NCBI GenBank assembly: GCA_035533275.1
Contig: DATLUD010000016.1
Span: 1 to 64,000 of the forward strand
Direction: 5' to 3'
Source of the DNA: SCRA01 sp035533275
GTDB lineage: Bacteria; Vulcanimicrobiota; Vulcanimicrobiia; Vulcanimicrobiales; SCRA01
Length of the DNA stretch: 64,000 bases
The notes beneath the pieces are model-generated. The model saw nothing but the letters and a program-made list of their open reading frames with translations. It was not told the DNA's origin and ran no database searches. The translations under genes were made by a program, and so were the position numbers. Positions 1 to 8,775 of the stretch are shown one piece after another (positions within the stretch are counted from its first letter, which is position 1; every line of letters begins with the position of its first letter).

Positions 1-327
1 GTGGCCCAAGCGTGGGGATTGACCCAAGAGGAGCGCCGAATTCTCCTCGGGGGCGTCTCAGCGAGCACCTACGCCGATTGGACGTCGGGCCGGCACCGGC
101 CGCGCCTCTCCATCGACACCCTGGAGCGTATCGGTAACCTCGTCGCCATTCGCGACAATCTGCACGCGTTGTTCTCCATGGCCCCCGAGCGGGCCGATTC
201 GTGGGTCAAGCGGGGCAACGCGGCTCTCGGAGGCCGAACGGCGCTCGATGTGATGCGCTCCGGGCACCTTCCAGCGATCGTCGACGTACGGCGCTATCTC
301 GACGCGCAGATTGCTCCGTGGGGGTAG
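1..327 (+). CDS. Xre/MbcA/ParS-type antitoxin (5' end may be cut)
   Basis: This is the likely antitoxin of a RES-type toxin-antitoxin pair. The 108 visible residues contain a helix-turn-helix-like segment (SASTYADWTSGR, about residues 20-31) and the C-terminal MbcA/ParS/Xre toxin-binding region ending in GHLPAIVDVRRYLDAQI. In this family the N-terminal part binds operator DNA and the C-terminal part wraps the toxin. The first codon is a GTG at base 1, so the true start may lie outside the window; related antitoxins are usually longer at the N-terminus. The stop codon overlaps the toxin start (GTG at 318), as expected for a translationally coupled pair. Confidence 0.75.
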   Translation: MAQAWGLTQEERRILLGGVSASTYADWTSGRHRPRLSIDTLERIGNLVAIRDNLHALFSMAPERADSWVKRGNAALGGRTALDVMRSGHLPAIVDVRRYLDAQIAPWG

Positions 328-980
328 CGCCACGGACGGCGACGGTCGCGTGGCCGGAATGCCATCGACTCTCCTCGCTCCTCCGGCCGATAACCGGCGA
401 TCTCGACACGGCGCTCATGCTCAAGAGCTTTGCGTACAGCGCCGACGTCCAGCGGCTCGGCACCCTGGCCAACGTTGCAGACGAAGACCTTCGACCGGCC
501 ACGGACCCGCAGATGCTCGAGGCGTTCATCCACCCGTCTCGGTATCCGAGCCGCTTTTCGGACGGAACATACGGCATCTATTACGCCGCGCGCGCACTCG
601 AAACGGCGGTCCATGAGGTCGTGTTCCATCGTGCGCGCTTCTACGCCGCGACCGGCGAGCCGCCGCTGAGAGTGCCTCTGCGCGATCATGTTGCCGACGT
701 CAACGGCGAGCTCCACGATCTCTTGACGAATCCCGAGGACTGGGCAGCGGTCTACGATCCTGACCCGGAGAGATATCGGGCCGCGCAGCAGCTCGGACGG
801 GAATTGAAGCTCGCCGGCTCGTACGGCATCGCGTATCGCAGCGTTCGCCACCGCGGAGGAGAATGCGTCGCGGTCTTTCGCCCACCGGTCTTGTCGCGGT
901 ACCGGCTCGCTCAACACATCGCCCTGGAGTGGAACGGCCGGGAAATCATCGGATACTCTCCGTTCTCCGCGCTGACGTAG
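318..980 (+). CDS. RES-domain toxin
   Basis: This 220-residue protein carries the RES domain, named for conserved Arg, Glu and Ser. Characterised members degrade or transfer ADP-ribose from NAD+ and so arrest growth. Family signatures visible are an Arg-rich start (RYPSRFSDGTYGIYYA), the Glu in ETAVHEVVFHRARFY, and a later Ser/Tyr segment (GSYGIAYRSVRHRGGEC). I chose GTG 318 because it overlaps the antitoxin stop by 10 bases; an upstream in-frame start at 201 would only add a translation of the antitoxin gene in another frame. The pair is probably autoregulated by the antitoxin from a promoter beyond the left edge. Confidence 0.8.
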   Translation: MGVAPRTATVAWPECHRLSSLLRPITGDLDTALMLKSFAYSADVQRLGTLANVADEDLRPATDPQMLEAFIHPSRYPSRFSDGTYGIYYAARALETAVHEVVFHRARFYAATGEPPLRVPLRDHVADVNGELHDLLTNPEDWAAVYDPDPERYRAAQQLGRELKLAGSYGIAYRSVRHRGGECVAVFRPPVLSRYRLAQHIALEWNGREIIGYSPFSALT

Positions 981-1056
981 GGCGCGCATGTCGACGGAAC
1001 CGCTCTCTCACGGGCTCGGCGGAGTCGCAGAGCGATAGCGCGAACCGTACGGAGTC

Positions 1057-3237
1057 GTGATCCGCAACCAAGCTGAGCCGGCCTGGCGCACATACCTCGG
1101 CGCGCTGGTTCGGCTCGACCGCACGCAGATCTCGTATGCCACCGGCATCCGCAACGCGGTGGGCGTCGCCTTGCCGCTGGCTTGGGGCATGGCCGCGGGG
1201 TATCCGCTGGCCGGCCTCACGGTGAGCATCGGCGCCCTCAACGTCGCCTTCTCCGATCAGCCGGTGCCCTATCGCGTCAAGGGCGCCACCATGCTCCTGG
1301 CCACGCTCACAGCCGCCGTCTCAGTGCTGGTGGGCGTGTACGGAGGAGCCTTCGGGTGGCCGGTGCTCCTGCTCGTCGCCGCGTGGGGCTTTGCCGCCGG
1401 CCTGTTGGTGGCGCTGGGTCCCGCGGCCACGCAGATCGGCCTGACCAACGTGGTCCTGCTGATCGTGATGGGGGGCCTCGGCATCGATCCGCGCCAGGCG
1501 CCGGTGCAAGCCGCGCTGATCTGCGCGGGCGGCCTCTTCCAGACGCTGCTGGCGCTGGCGCCCTGGCCGCTGCGGCGCCTGCGCCTGGAGCGGGCGCGCC
1601 TGGCGGCGGTCTTCCGGCGGTTGGCGGAGTACGCCGCCGCGCCCACGGGCGTCTCCGTTGCCCCGCCGCTGGGCGACCCGTTCGCGCAAGCGCGCGACGT
1701 GCTCTACGGCAACGGCCGTAGCGGCAGCCGAACGCTGGAGACCCTGCGCGCGCTCTTCGATCAGGCCGAGCGCATCAGGGTGGAGCTGTTGGCGCTGGGC
1801 CTGCTGCGCGAGCGCGTGATGCAGCTGCGCGACGAGCGCCTCAGCGCGCCGGCAGCGGCGGGCGTTGCCCGGCTCTTGCGCGCCGCCCAGACCACGCTGA
1901 CCGTGTTGGCGGATCGCCTGGAGCGCGAGCGCCTGCCCGTGCGCAACGTGGGATCGTCGCGCGCGGCGGAGCGCGCGCTGGATCCGTTGCGCTCGGCGTT
2001 GGAGGCCCAGCCGGCGCTGGAGCCGGCGGCCGCCACGGCCGTGCGCGAGCTGATCGCGCGCGGCGACGCGCTGGCGGGGCAGCTGCGCGCCGTGGCGCGC
2101 ATCGCCTCGTCGGAGGAGTACGTCGCTCAGGCCGCGTTCGCCGGAGAGAGCGCCCCCGACGACGTGCTCTCGCGCCTGCGCGCGTCGCTGGCGACCCTCG
2201 GCGCCAATCTCACGTTCCGCTCCACGTCGTTCCGCCACGCGGTGCGCATGGCGCTCACGCTGGGCGCCGCCGCCGGCGCGGCCTACGCGCTCCACCTCCA
2301 GCACGGCTATTGGGTGGCCATGACCGCCGCCATCGTCCTCAAGCCCGACTTCGCCGGCACGCTGGCGCGCGGCATCGCGCGCGAGGTCGGCACGCTGCTG
2401 GGCTTGGCGCTGGCAACGGCCTTCGCCGTGGTCATCTCCGGCAGCGTGGCAGGGCACGTGGTGCTGATCGCCCTGCTGACCGCGTTCATCCGCACCATCG
2501 GGCCCGGCAACTACATGCTCACCGTCACGGCCATCACGGCGCTGGTGGTCTTTCTGCTGGCGCTGGCGGGCGAGGGCGCCGGCGCCACCATGGCGGAGCG
2601 CGGCGTCAACACGCTCCTGGGCGGCTCCCTGGCCTTGGTGGCCTACGCCGCGTGGCCCACGCGCGAGCGCGAGCAGACGCCGATGGTGCTGGCCCAGATG
2701 CTCGATGCCTACCGCCGTTATTTCGCCGCGGTGATGACGCGGTACGTGGATCCGGCCAAGGCGGATGCGGCGACCTTGGAGGCTTGCCGGCGCGCGGCCC
2801 GCCTTGCCCGCTCCAATGCGGAAGCCTCGCTGGACCGGCTACGGGCCGAGCCGTTTCGGCGCCGCGACGAGAGCGACGTCTTCGTGGCGCTCCTGGTCAA
2901 CTCGCACCGCTTCGTCTACGCGGGGCTCGCGCTGGAGGCGCACGCGGAGAGCGCCGCGCCGATGCCCGATCTCGCCGCCCTGCGCACGTTCGTGGAGCAC
3001 GTGGGCGCGGCGATGGTTTGGCTGGCCTCAGCCCTGCGCGCGGGGACGCCGCCGGAGCAGGCGCTGCCGAACCTGCGCGGCGATCAGCGCGCGCTGGCAC
3101 GCGCGGCGGCGGTGCACCCCGAGCTGCACACGGCGGCGTTCGTCGCCGATCAAGCCGACACCATCGCCAACAGCGTCAACACCATGGCGCATCTGCTCAG
3201 AGAGACGCCGAGCCTGGTAGCCAAGCCGCGCAGCTAG
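1057..3237 (+). CDS. FUSC-family membrane protein (aromatic acid exporter-like)
   Basis: This 726-residue inner-membrane protein has the two-block FUSC architecture: an N-terminal membrane block (about residues 25-180), a long Arg/Ala-rich cytoplasmic helical segment (about 180-390), a second membrane block (about 395-535, with the conserved YWVAMTAAIVLKPDF stretch) and a helical C-terminal domain. Relatives include YccS and the AaeB/fusaric-acid-resistance exporters, which export aromatic acids. It starts with GTG. No periplasmic adaptor or outer-membrane partner is adjacent, so the substrate and the rest of any efflux complex are unknown. It stands alone, 76 bases after the RES toxin gene. 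Confidence 0.8.
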   Translation: MIRNQAEPAWRTYLGALVRLDRTQISYATGIRNAVGVALPLAWGMAAGYPLAGLTVSIGALNVAFSDQPVPYRVKGATMLLATLTAAVSVLVGVYGGAFGWPVLLLVAAWGFAAGLLVALGPAATQIGLTNVVLLIVMGGLGIDPRQAPVQAALICAGGLFQTLLALAPWPLRRLRLERARLAAVFRRLAEYAAAPTGVSVAPPLGDPFAQARDVLYGNGRSGSRTLETLRALFDQAERIRVELLALGLLRERVMQLRDERLSAPAAAGVARLLRAAQTTLTVLADRLERERLPVRNVGSSRAAERALDPLRSALEAQPALEPAAATAVRELIARGDALAGQLRAVARIASSEEYVAQAAFAGESAPDDVLSRLRASLATLGANLTFRSTSFRHAVRMALTLGAAAGAAYALHLQHGYWVAMTAAIVLKPDFAGTLARGIAREVGTLLGLALATAFAVVISGSVAGHVVLIALLTAFIRTIGPGNYMLTVTAITALVVFLLALAGEGAGATMAERGVNTLLGGSLALVAYAAWPTREREQTPMVLAQMLDAYRRYFAAVMTRYVDPAKADAATLEACRRAARLARSNAEASLDRLRAEPFRRRDESDVFVALLVNSHRFVYAGLALEAHAESAAPMPDLAALRTFVEHVGAAMVWLASALRAGTPPEQALPNLRGDQRALARAAAVHPELHTAAFVADQADTIANSVNTMAHLLRETPSLVAKPRS

Positions 3238-3319
3238 CGCTTTCATGGTTTGCGCCGCCGGCGCGCGGACTTGCAATGGCCTTCGCGCGCTTTTCTCGGA
3301 TCGAGGGTAGAGTACATCC

Positions 3320-3625
3320 ATGAGCGAGCAATTTGAATACCGGTTCGTGACTGCATGGGCAAGTGATGCGAGCGACCTGGTCGCTGCCGGCGCCGACGGC
3401 TGGGAGGCCGTGGGTATGGTGCCGGCGGAGAACGGACTCCTGATTCTCATGAAGCGCGAGATCGCGCGTGAGGACGAAGAAGACGACGAAGATCAGGAAG
3501 AGGAAGAGGAGGAAGAAGACGAAGAGGAGGCTGAGGAAGAGGAGCGTTTCCCGCGCGGGCGTTGCAGGCGCATGCGCAAGAACGTCGAGGTCGTACACGT
3601 TCACCTGCACCGCGGTTGCTGTTGA
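3320..3625 (+). CDS. DUF4177-like small protein with poly-acidic tail
   Basis: The first ~48 residues (EQFEYRFVTAW ... LVAAGADGWEAVGMVP ... LLILMKRE) match the pattern of DUF4177-type small domains: an aromatic first strand, a central GxxGWE helix turn and a final hydrophobic strand ending in Lys/Arg. A run of about 30 almost uninterrupted Asp/Glu residues follows, then a short basic tail ending in a His/Cys-rich segment (HVHLHRGCC). The function is unknown; such domains are proposed to bind ligands or partners. The acidic stretch is encoded by a purine-rich GA tract (about 3464-3545). A strong bidirectional terminator follows 25 bases after the stop. Confidence 0.6.
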   Translation: MSEQFEYRFVTAWASDASDLVAAGADGWEAVGMVPAENGLLILMKREIAREDEEDDEDQEEEEEEEDEEEAEEEERFPRGRCRRMRKNVEVVHVHLHRGCC

Positions 3626-3650
3626 ACCAAGCGGCGGGTGCAATCGAAGT

Positions 3651-3678
3651 GAAGGGCCCCGATCACTCGGGGCCCTTC
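3651..3678. terminator. bidirectional Rho-independent terminator
   Basis: A perfect 12-bp stem (GAAGGGCCCCGA / TCGGGGCCCTTC) with a TCAC loop lies between two convergent genes, the acidic DUF4177-like gene on the left and the lipoprotein gene on the right. The stem is self-complementary and can serve both strands, but no strong T-tract follows. Confidence 0.75.
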
Positions 3679-3696
3679 GACCTCACCAGGGGTCTG

Positions 3697-4404
3697 CTAC
3701 TTGCAGGCGATGGCGAGGATCTGCTGACCGGGTTTGAAGTCCACCGTGCTGCCGGCGCCCAACGAGACAGGGCCGATCGTGACGGCGTTGCCGGAGACGC
3801 TTCCGCTCGCGCCAATGGCGTTCCACGCGAGTGCGGAGCCGCCGTTCTTCGAGTAGACGTCCAGCTCGCACGTCGTCGCGCCGCCGAAACCGGCGCTGTC
3901 CGTGACGCTGACCGTGGGCGTGGTCGAGCCGAAGGTGAGCGTGGTCGTGGAGCCGTTGTAGAACGAGACGTAGATGAGCGGGGTGTACCCGGCCGTGGCG
4001 TTGTCGGTCGGCAGGGTCGCGGGCGAGATATCGCCGCTGTACACCGCATCGCTCACGCTGACCGGGCCGCTCCCAGCCGTGTCGGCGCCAAACTGGATGG
4101 AGAGCGTGATGTTGTGGTACGCGGCCAGTGAGACCGGGGCAGGCGTCGATCCTTGGGTTCCGCTGAGCGTGGCCGTCGACCCGGCGAAGGTCCAGGTCGC
4201 CGCCGGCGCGCTCGTGGGGCTCGAGCTTGCAGTCGGCGCGGCGGTCGGAGCAGCGGTTGGGGCAGCGGTTGGGGCAGCCGTCGGCGTCGAGGCCGCCGGC
4301 ACGCTGGAGGAGGAGCTGGAGCCTCCTCCACAGGCGGCGACGGCGACGGCCAACGCGAAGCCGGTTCCCGTCAGAACGAGCGATCGATTCAGGCGAAGCT
4401 TCAT
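3697..4404 (-). CDS. putative lipoprotein with Pro/Thr/Ala repeat linker
   Basis: This 235-residue secreted protein has a lipoprotein signal peptide with the lipobox VAAC near residue 25, followed by a Gly/Ser stretch and a low-complexity Ala-Pro-Thr linker. The linker probably spaces the C-terminal ~170-residue domain from the membrane. That domain is rich in Thr, Ser, Gly and Val with alternating hydrophobic residues, suggesting a beta-sandwich, but I cannot assign a family. I chose ATG 4404 because the signal peptide begins directly there (MKLRLNRSLVL); an upstream in-frame ATG adds 14 residues without signal character. It is monocistronic and convergent with the preceding gene. Confidence 0.65.
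   Translation of the reverse strand: MKLRLNRSLVLTGTGFALAVAVAACGGGSSSSSSVPAASTPTAAPTAAPTAAPTAAPTASSSPTSAPAATWTFAGSTATLSGTQGSTPAPVSLAAYHNITLSIQFGADTAGSGPVSVSDAVYSGDISPATLPTDNATAGYTPLIYVSFYNGSTTTLTFGSTTPTVSVTDSAGFGGATTCELDVYSKNGGSALAWNAIGASGSVSGNAVTIGPVSLGAGSTVDFKPGQQILAIACK
4229..4288 (-). repeat. 12-bp tandem repeat coding an AAPT linker
   Basis: Five consecutive 12-base units resembling GCGGTYGGRGCA encode the Ala-Pro-Thr repeats of the lipoprotein linker. Two adjacent units (4253-4264 and 4265-4276) are identical, so the number of units could vary by slippage. Confidence 0.8.
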
Positions 4405-4508
4405 GCGGGACTCCGTGCAGAGCGAGGCAGAGATTGATTGCCTCAAACTCTAGGGGAAGCGCGCTACAGCGGGGTAACAGCCCCGCGGCCCCAATCGAAG
4501 TGAATCTG

Positions 4509-7412
4509 TTACGCACCCGTAACCGGCCGGCGCCCCGGGAGCGTTCCCGTAACCAGCCGCTCCAGCTCGCGCGAGGGCTCGGCTCCGAGCTCCCTCGCCA
4601 GGACCTCACCATACCTGCGCAGCTCGCGCTGCGCCCCCACGGCGTCGCCGGCCGCCAGCCGCGCCCGGATGGAGAGCTCCCAGGCCGGCTCGTCGCAGGG
4701 GTCGAGCCCGATCATGCGCTGCGCCATCGCGGCGGCCTCGCTAAAGCGGCCGCGCTTGAGCGCGTCGTTTCCCAACAGGAGAGCGATCTGACGGAAGAGC
4801 TCCTCGACGCGCGGCGCGAACGGCGCGAACCATTCGCACGTCTTGAACAGCGGCGGCGCCCCGCCGCTCAGATCGCGTGAGAAGAGCTCGAGGCGCTCGC
4901 GCACGTCGTCCGTGAGCAACGGCTGCGATTGCCCGAGTTGGACCACGCGCTCGAGGTCGTGGAGGTCCACGCTCACGTCGCCGGAGATCTGGTACGCTCC
5001 CGATTCCAGGACGCGAATGACGCTCGCCGTCCCCAACCGTGCGCGCACGCGGCCCACGTACACGCGCACCGCGGCGCGCGCCACCTTCTCGCGCCCGGGC
5101 CAGAGCGCCTCGGTCAGCTCCTCGCGGCTGCAGGCGCGGCGATGCAGCGCCAAGTAGCAGAGCAGCTCACGCTCGCGGTTCGAGACGCGCAGCCTCTTAC
5201 CGAATCGCCGCACGGAGCCGTCGAAGACCGAGATCGCGTAGGGCGCCGAAACGACGGCCGGTCTCTCGAGCCGCGGACGGCGCAGGCGCTGCACCAACGG
5301 CCCGAGCATTCCATGATGGCCGCTGCCCGCCACGTATGCGTCGACGGCGCTGCGCAGCCGCGGCGCATCCGTGCGCGCGCACTGGTCGCGCACCCGCTCG
5401 GCGAAGGCCGGCCGCTCCTCCTGGGTGCAGCACTCCATGCATGCGATGCCGGCGATCACGATGCACGTCGCGTCGTCGGCGTCCTCGGCCGCCTCCAGCG
5501 CCAGACGCGCGAGCTTCTCCCGCAACGCCTCTTCCGCGCCGCCGCAGGCGATGAGCGCGGCGTAATGCCGCGTCCGCGGCCGTTCGTAGCCGTCGTTGCG
5601 GAGCAGCGGCTCGACGTCCCCGCGCATGGCGGCGCGCATCAGTTCCGTGGCCTTCGCCGTGCTGGGCGTGACGCTCTGCTCCAGCTCGCGAGCATAGCGC
5701 GCCGCCAGCGCATCCTCTCCCGCTAGCCACGCCGTGAAGACCGCCTCTTGCAGCGCCAAGACCCGCACCGATGCGGCGCCTGACTCCTGCGCCAGGGCCA
5801 CGGCCCGGTCGAGCAGGGCGCGCTCGGCTTCGCGCGATTGCATGAAGCGGGCGGCTCGCGCCACCACCTCCTCCAGGGCGATCGCGCGCGTGAACGAGAC
5901 GCCGCCGAAGAGCGGCTCGGCTTGGTCCCACAGCGCCAGCGCGTCGACGAAGCGTCCCTGCCGCGAGGCGACCGCCGATTGGAACAAGAGCTGGATCGCG
6001 CGGTAGCGATCCGGCAACTCGAGTCCCGGCGGAGCGAACTGCGCGAAGGTCTCCAGCGCCTCGTCGTGGCGCCCGAAGTTCGTCAGCACGTTTCCCAGGC
6101 TCGCCAGCACGCCGACGCGCGTGCCCAGCGGCGTCTCGGGCGTGAGGCGCTCCCGTACCGCCAGCGCCTCGTAGAGCCATTGCCGCTGGGGGATCGCGCT
6201 GGAGCGAACGGCCGTCGCCGCGGCCCAGAGGCCCGCGTGCCGCAGCATCACCTGCTCGTCGAGGCGAGCCACCAGCTCGGCGAAACGCGGAGGCATCTCC
6301 GAGACGAAGAGCTCGTACTGGTCCTCCAAGAGCAGGGCGGCGCGCTCGTGGTCGCCGGCCGCGAGCCAGAGCTCCGCGGCGCGCAGGGGGCGGGAGTCGG
6401 CCAGGCGCTCCGCCGCGCTCGCGAGCATCCGGCGGCAGCGGTCGCCGTAGCGCTCGTGGAGCATGGCGCGCATCAGCGGATGGGCCTCGTAGGCGCCGTC
6501 CCTGACGTGATAGACGAAGGGCGACGACCGTGCCGCGGCCGCCAGCACGTCCGGGGCGCTCGCGTCGTCCAACACGAGCGCCACCTCTTCGCCGGTCGCT
6601 CCGGGCACCGCGGCGACGGCCAACAGGCAGGCGAACCGGTCAGGCGGCAGGCTCGTGAGCACCTGCTCCGCGAGGTAGTCGTAGAGGTCCGCGAACTCCA
6701 CGTCCGAGGAGCGCTCCAAAGCGACGGCGAGCAAATCGTCCCGCGCCAGCCGCGCGAAGAGGAGGACTGCCACCGGCCATCCGCGCGTGATGCGCTCGAC
6801 CTCCGCGAGGCGCTCGGGAGGCACCTCGATCCCGGCGAACGCGGCGGCGATCTCCGCCGCGTCGAACCGCAGGGCGTCCTCGCGCAGGGTGATCAGCTCG
6901 TGCGGCGCGGCGAAGCGGCTCAGCGAGAGCGGCAAGGTCTGGCGCGAGCAGATCGCCACCTGCCGTCCCATCGGCATGTGCGCCAAGAGGCGAGCGAGAA
7001 AGTCGAGCTGCTCGACCGAACCGAGGACGTGCTCCACGTTCTCGAAGACGAAGAGCGGGTGCTCGCTCGGGCGCGACCATGCCTCGAGGACGAAGCCGCT
7101 CCAGACCGAGAGGTCGCCCGCGTCGGCGATGCGCTGCTCCGCAAGCGCCCTCTCGCGCGCTTCGTCGCCCCGCGCCAGCGCCGCGGCGACGCGCTGGGCC
7201 AGGTCGATGCTGCCGCCCACATCGGCGCAGTCGCAGAGCGCGTACGACGGCAGGGTCTCGGCATACGTGCGGATCACCGTGCTCTTGGCGTAGCCGGCCG
7301 GCGCGATCGCCGCGATGATGCGCGGAGAGGAGCGCGTCAACCGCCGCGTCAGCCGCTCTCGCTCGACTGCGCGCCAGTTCGGATTCGCGACTCCATCGAG
7401 TTCGGTGCGCAC
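4509..7412 (-). CDS. large BTAD/MalT-type transcriptional regulator
   Basis: This 967-residue regulator combines an N-terminal STAND-type ATPase with C-terminal DNA-binding and BTAD regions. A P-loop (APAGYAKST) lies near residue 40 and a helical-repeat region resembling MalT/LuxR-type proteins fills the middle. From about residue 720 there is an OmpR-like winged helix (SVFDGSVRRFGKRLRVSNRE ... RVYVGRVRARLG) and then a bacterial transcriptional activation domain ending in ARELGAEPSRELERLV. The order is unlike classical SARPs, where winged helix and BTAD come first. It starts at GTG 7412. It is not obviously operonic, and its targets cannot be read from the sequence. Confidence 0.8.
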   Translation of the reverse strand: MRTELDGVANPNWRAVERERLTRRLTRSSPRIIAAIAPAGYAKSTVIRTYAETLPSYALCDCADVGGSIDLAQRVAAALARGDEARERALAEQRIADAGDLSVWSGFVLEAWSRPSEHPLFVFENVEHVLGSVEQLDFLARLLAHMPMGRQVAICSRQTLPLSLSRFAAPHELITLREDALRFDAAEIAAAFAGIEVPPERLAEVERITRGWPVAVLLFARLARDDLLAVALERSSDVEFADLYDYLAEQVLTSLPPDRFACLLAVAAVPGATGEEVALVLDDASAPDVLAAAARSSPFVYHVRDGAYEAHPLMRAMLHERYGDRCRRMLASAAERLADSRPLRAAELWLAAGDHERAALLLEDQYELFVSEMPPRFAELVARLDEQVMLRHAGLWAAATAVRSSAIPQRQWLYEALAVRERLTPETPLGTRVGVLASLGNVLTNFGRHDEALETFAQFAPPGLELPDRYRAIQLLFQSAVASRQGRFVDALALWDQAEPLFGGVSFTRAIALEEVVARAARFMQSREAERALLDRAVALAQESGAASVRVLALQEAVFTAWLAGEDALAARYARELEQSVTPSTAKATELMRAAMRGDVEPLLRNDGYERPRTRHYAALIACGGAEEALREKLARLALEAAEDADDATCIVIAGIACMECCTQEERPAFAERVRDQCARTDAPRLRSAVDAYVAGSGHHGMLGPLVQRLRRPRLERPAVVSAPYAISVFDGSVRRFGKRLRVSNRERELLCYLALHRRACSREELTEALWPGREKVARAAVRVYVGRVRARLGTASVIRVLESGAYQISGDVSVDLHDLERVVQLGQSQPLLTDDVRERLELFSRDLSGGAPPLFKTCEWFAPFAPRVEELFRQIALLLGNDALKRGRFSEAAAMAQRMIGLDPCDEPAWELSIRARLAAGDAVGAQRELRRYGEVLARELGAEPSRELERLVTGTLPGRRPVTGA

Positions 7413-7549
7413 CGGTACCCCGTAGAGATGACCCCCGAGCCGGCAAGATCCCCGGTTGCCTTGCTGAGCACAGCGTTCGCTGTTCGCCGCCCAGTTCCGC
7501 CCGCGGGCGCCGCACCGGTCAAGCAGGCAAGGGAGCGATTATCGGGCGC

Positions 7550-8581
7550 TCATCTCTTGGCGGCGGGCTTCTTGCTTGCCACGCGCGGCGGGTCCAGGAA
7601 CATCTCGCGCACCAGCTTGGCACGCTTGGCTACGTCGGGCAGGATGGAGTCGCCGTAGTACGGCAGGTAGACGTCGCCCACGTACGGCACCTGCGCCGTG
7701 CGCACGCTGGCGGGCGTGGCGTCGGAGAAGGCCGTGGCGATGGAGAGCTCCTCGGCGGGGGTGAAATCGGTCTGAACGTCGTGGTTCACCACGGCGATCA
7801 GCGACTTGAGGTGCAGCAAGGTGTTGAGCTTGTCGCCCCCGAGCTTGGCGGCGATGGCCTTGAGCACTTGCTGCTGGCGCATGATCCGGCACGGGTCGCT
7901 GCACCAGTCGTGGCGGAAGCGCGCGTAGCCCACGGCTTGGGTGCCGTCGAGGTGCTGCAGGCCCGGCTTCAGATGGACGTGCAGGTGGCCCCAGTTGTCG
8001 TCGTAGTTGATGGGCCCGTTGGGGCCCTCGTGCATCAGCGCGTCGGAGTTCTCCACGTCCACGTTCACGCCGCCGATGGCGTCGATGAGGTCCTTGGTGG
8101 TGTTGATGCGCAGCACCACGTAGCGGTCGAATCCGGGGATGCCCAGCCACTTGGCCACCACGGCCTGCGACTCTCTGATCCCGCCGTCGGCCTGGGCCTG
8201 GTTGATCTTCGCCACTTGGCCGTTGGGGAGCGTGGCCACCATGTCACGCGGCACGGAGAGCTCGTAGATGCGATGGTTGGCGAAGTCGAGGTTCACCGCC
8301 ATGATGACGTCGCTGCGCGAGCCCTTGGAGAAGGGCTGGTCCTTGTCGGTGTAGTCGTAGTCCAGGCCCACCACCAGCACCCGCAGCTGGCTCTTGCCGA
8401 AGAGGCGCTGGGGACTGGGGACCAGGGCCCGCGCGATGATCTCCAGGGGCGAGCGGTGCTCCACCAGGGAGAGGGTGGCGAGGAGAGCCGCCCCCGCGGC
8501 CACGATCAGCGCGGCCAGCAGGGCGAGCACGGTCAGGGGGCGCCGCGCCCGACGCGGCGGAGGCTGAGGATCTGCAGTCAT
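7550..8581 (-). CDS. LCP family (LytR-CpsA-Psr) protein
   Basis: This 343-residue protein has a cytoplasmic Arg/Pro-rich head, one transmembrane helix (about residues 17-40) and an extracytoplasmic LCP domain. Family motifs are visible: a strand plus Asp (VLVVGLDYDYTD), SRSDVIMAVNLD, the SVPRDM motif that holds a phosphate-binding Arg, and GYARFRHD with further conserved Arg/Asp residues. LCP enzymes transfer lipid-linked glycopolymers to the cell wall or other acceptors. It ends with a Lys-rich tail. It is divergent from the TonB-dependent receptor gene and separated from it by the leader region, so its own promoter must lie in the first part of that gap. Confidence 0.85.
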   Translation of the reverse strand: MTADPQPPPRRARRPLTVLALLAALIVAAGAALLATLSLVEHRSPLEIIARALVPSPQRLFGKSQLRVLVVGLDYDYTDKDQPFSKGSRSDVIMAVNLDFANHRIYELSVPRDMVATLPNGQVAKINQAQADGGIRESQAVVAKWLGIPGFDRYVVLRINTTKDLIDAIGGVNVDVENSDALMHEGPNGPINYDDNWGHLHVHLKPGLQHLDGTQAVGYARFRHDWCSDPCRIMRQQQVLKAIAAKLGGDKLNTLLHLKSLIAVVNHDVQTDFTPAEELSIATAFSDATPASVRTAQVPYVGDVYLPYYGDSILPDVAKRAKLVREMFLDPPRVASKKPAAKR

Positions 8582-8727
8582 GGAGCGTGGGGCATTCGCC
8601 GCGGCCGCTCCGGGTCATTCTGCTCGCTTGGTACGGTTGGTCGCGCGGCTTGGATCCGACTTTTGTCGAGGGCTCCGATGCGCCGCCGATGCGTTGGACA
8701 AACGAAGTAACGTTCTCGCGCACGACG

Positions 8728-8769
8728 TTGCGCACTGATAACGCGCGTCGCGTGATGGTGCGTTATGAT
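8728..8769 (+). promoter_or_regulatory. conserved promoter region of leader copy 1
   Basis: A -10-like TATGAT (8764-8769) precedes the first leader hairpin by about six bases. Upstream, TTGCGCAC-N-GATAA (8728-8740) is conserved in both copies of the repeat but lies too far from the -10 for a standard -35, so it may be an activator site. An inverted pair ATAACGC/GCGTTAT flanks the spacer in this copy only. Confidence 0.5.
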
Positions 8770-8775
8770 CGTCGC

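Noticed and set aside
1321..2457. Minus-strand open frame within the FUSC gene
   Set aside because: Low-complexity Gln/Arg/Ala translation opposite a real membrane protein; no start signal.
4229..4288. CRISPR-like array
   Set aside because: The repeat is a 12-base in-frame coding repeat without spacers.
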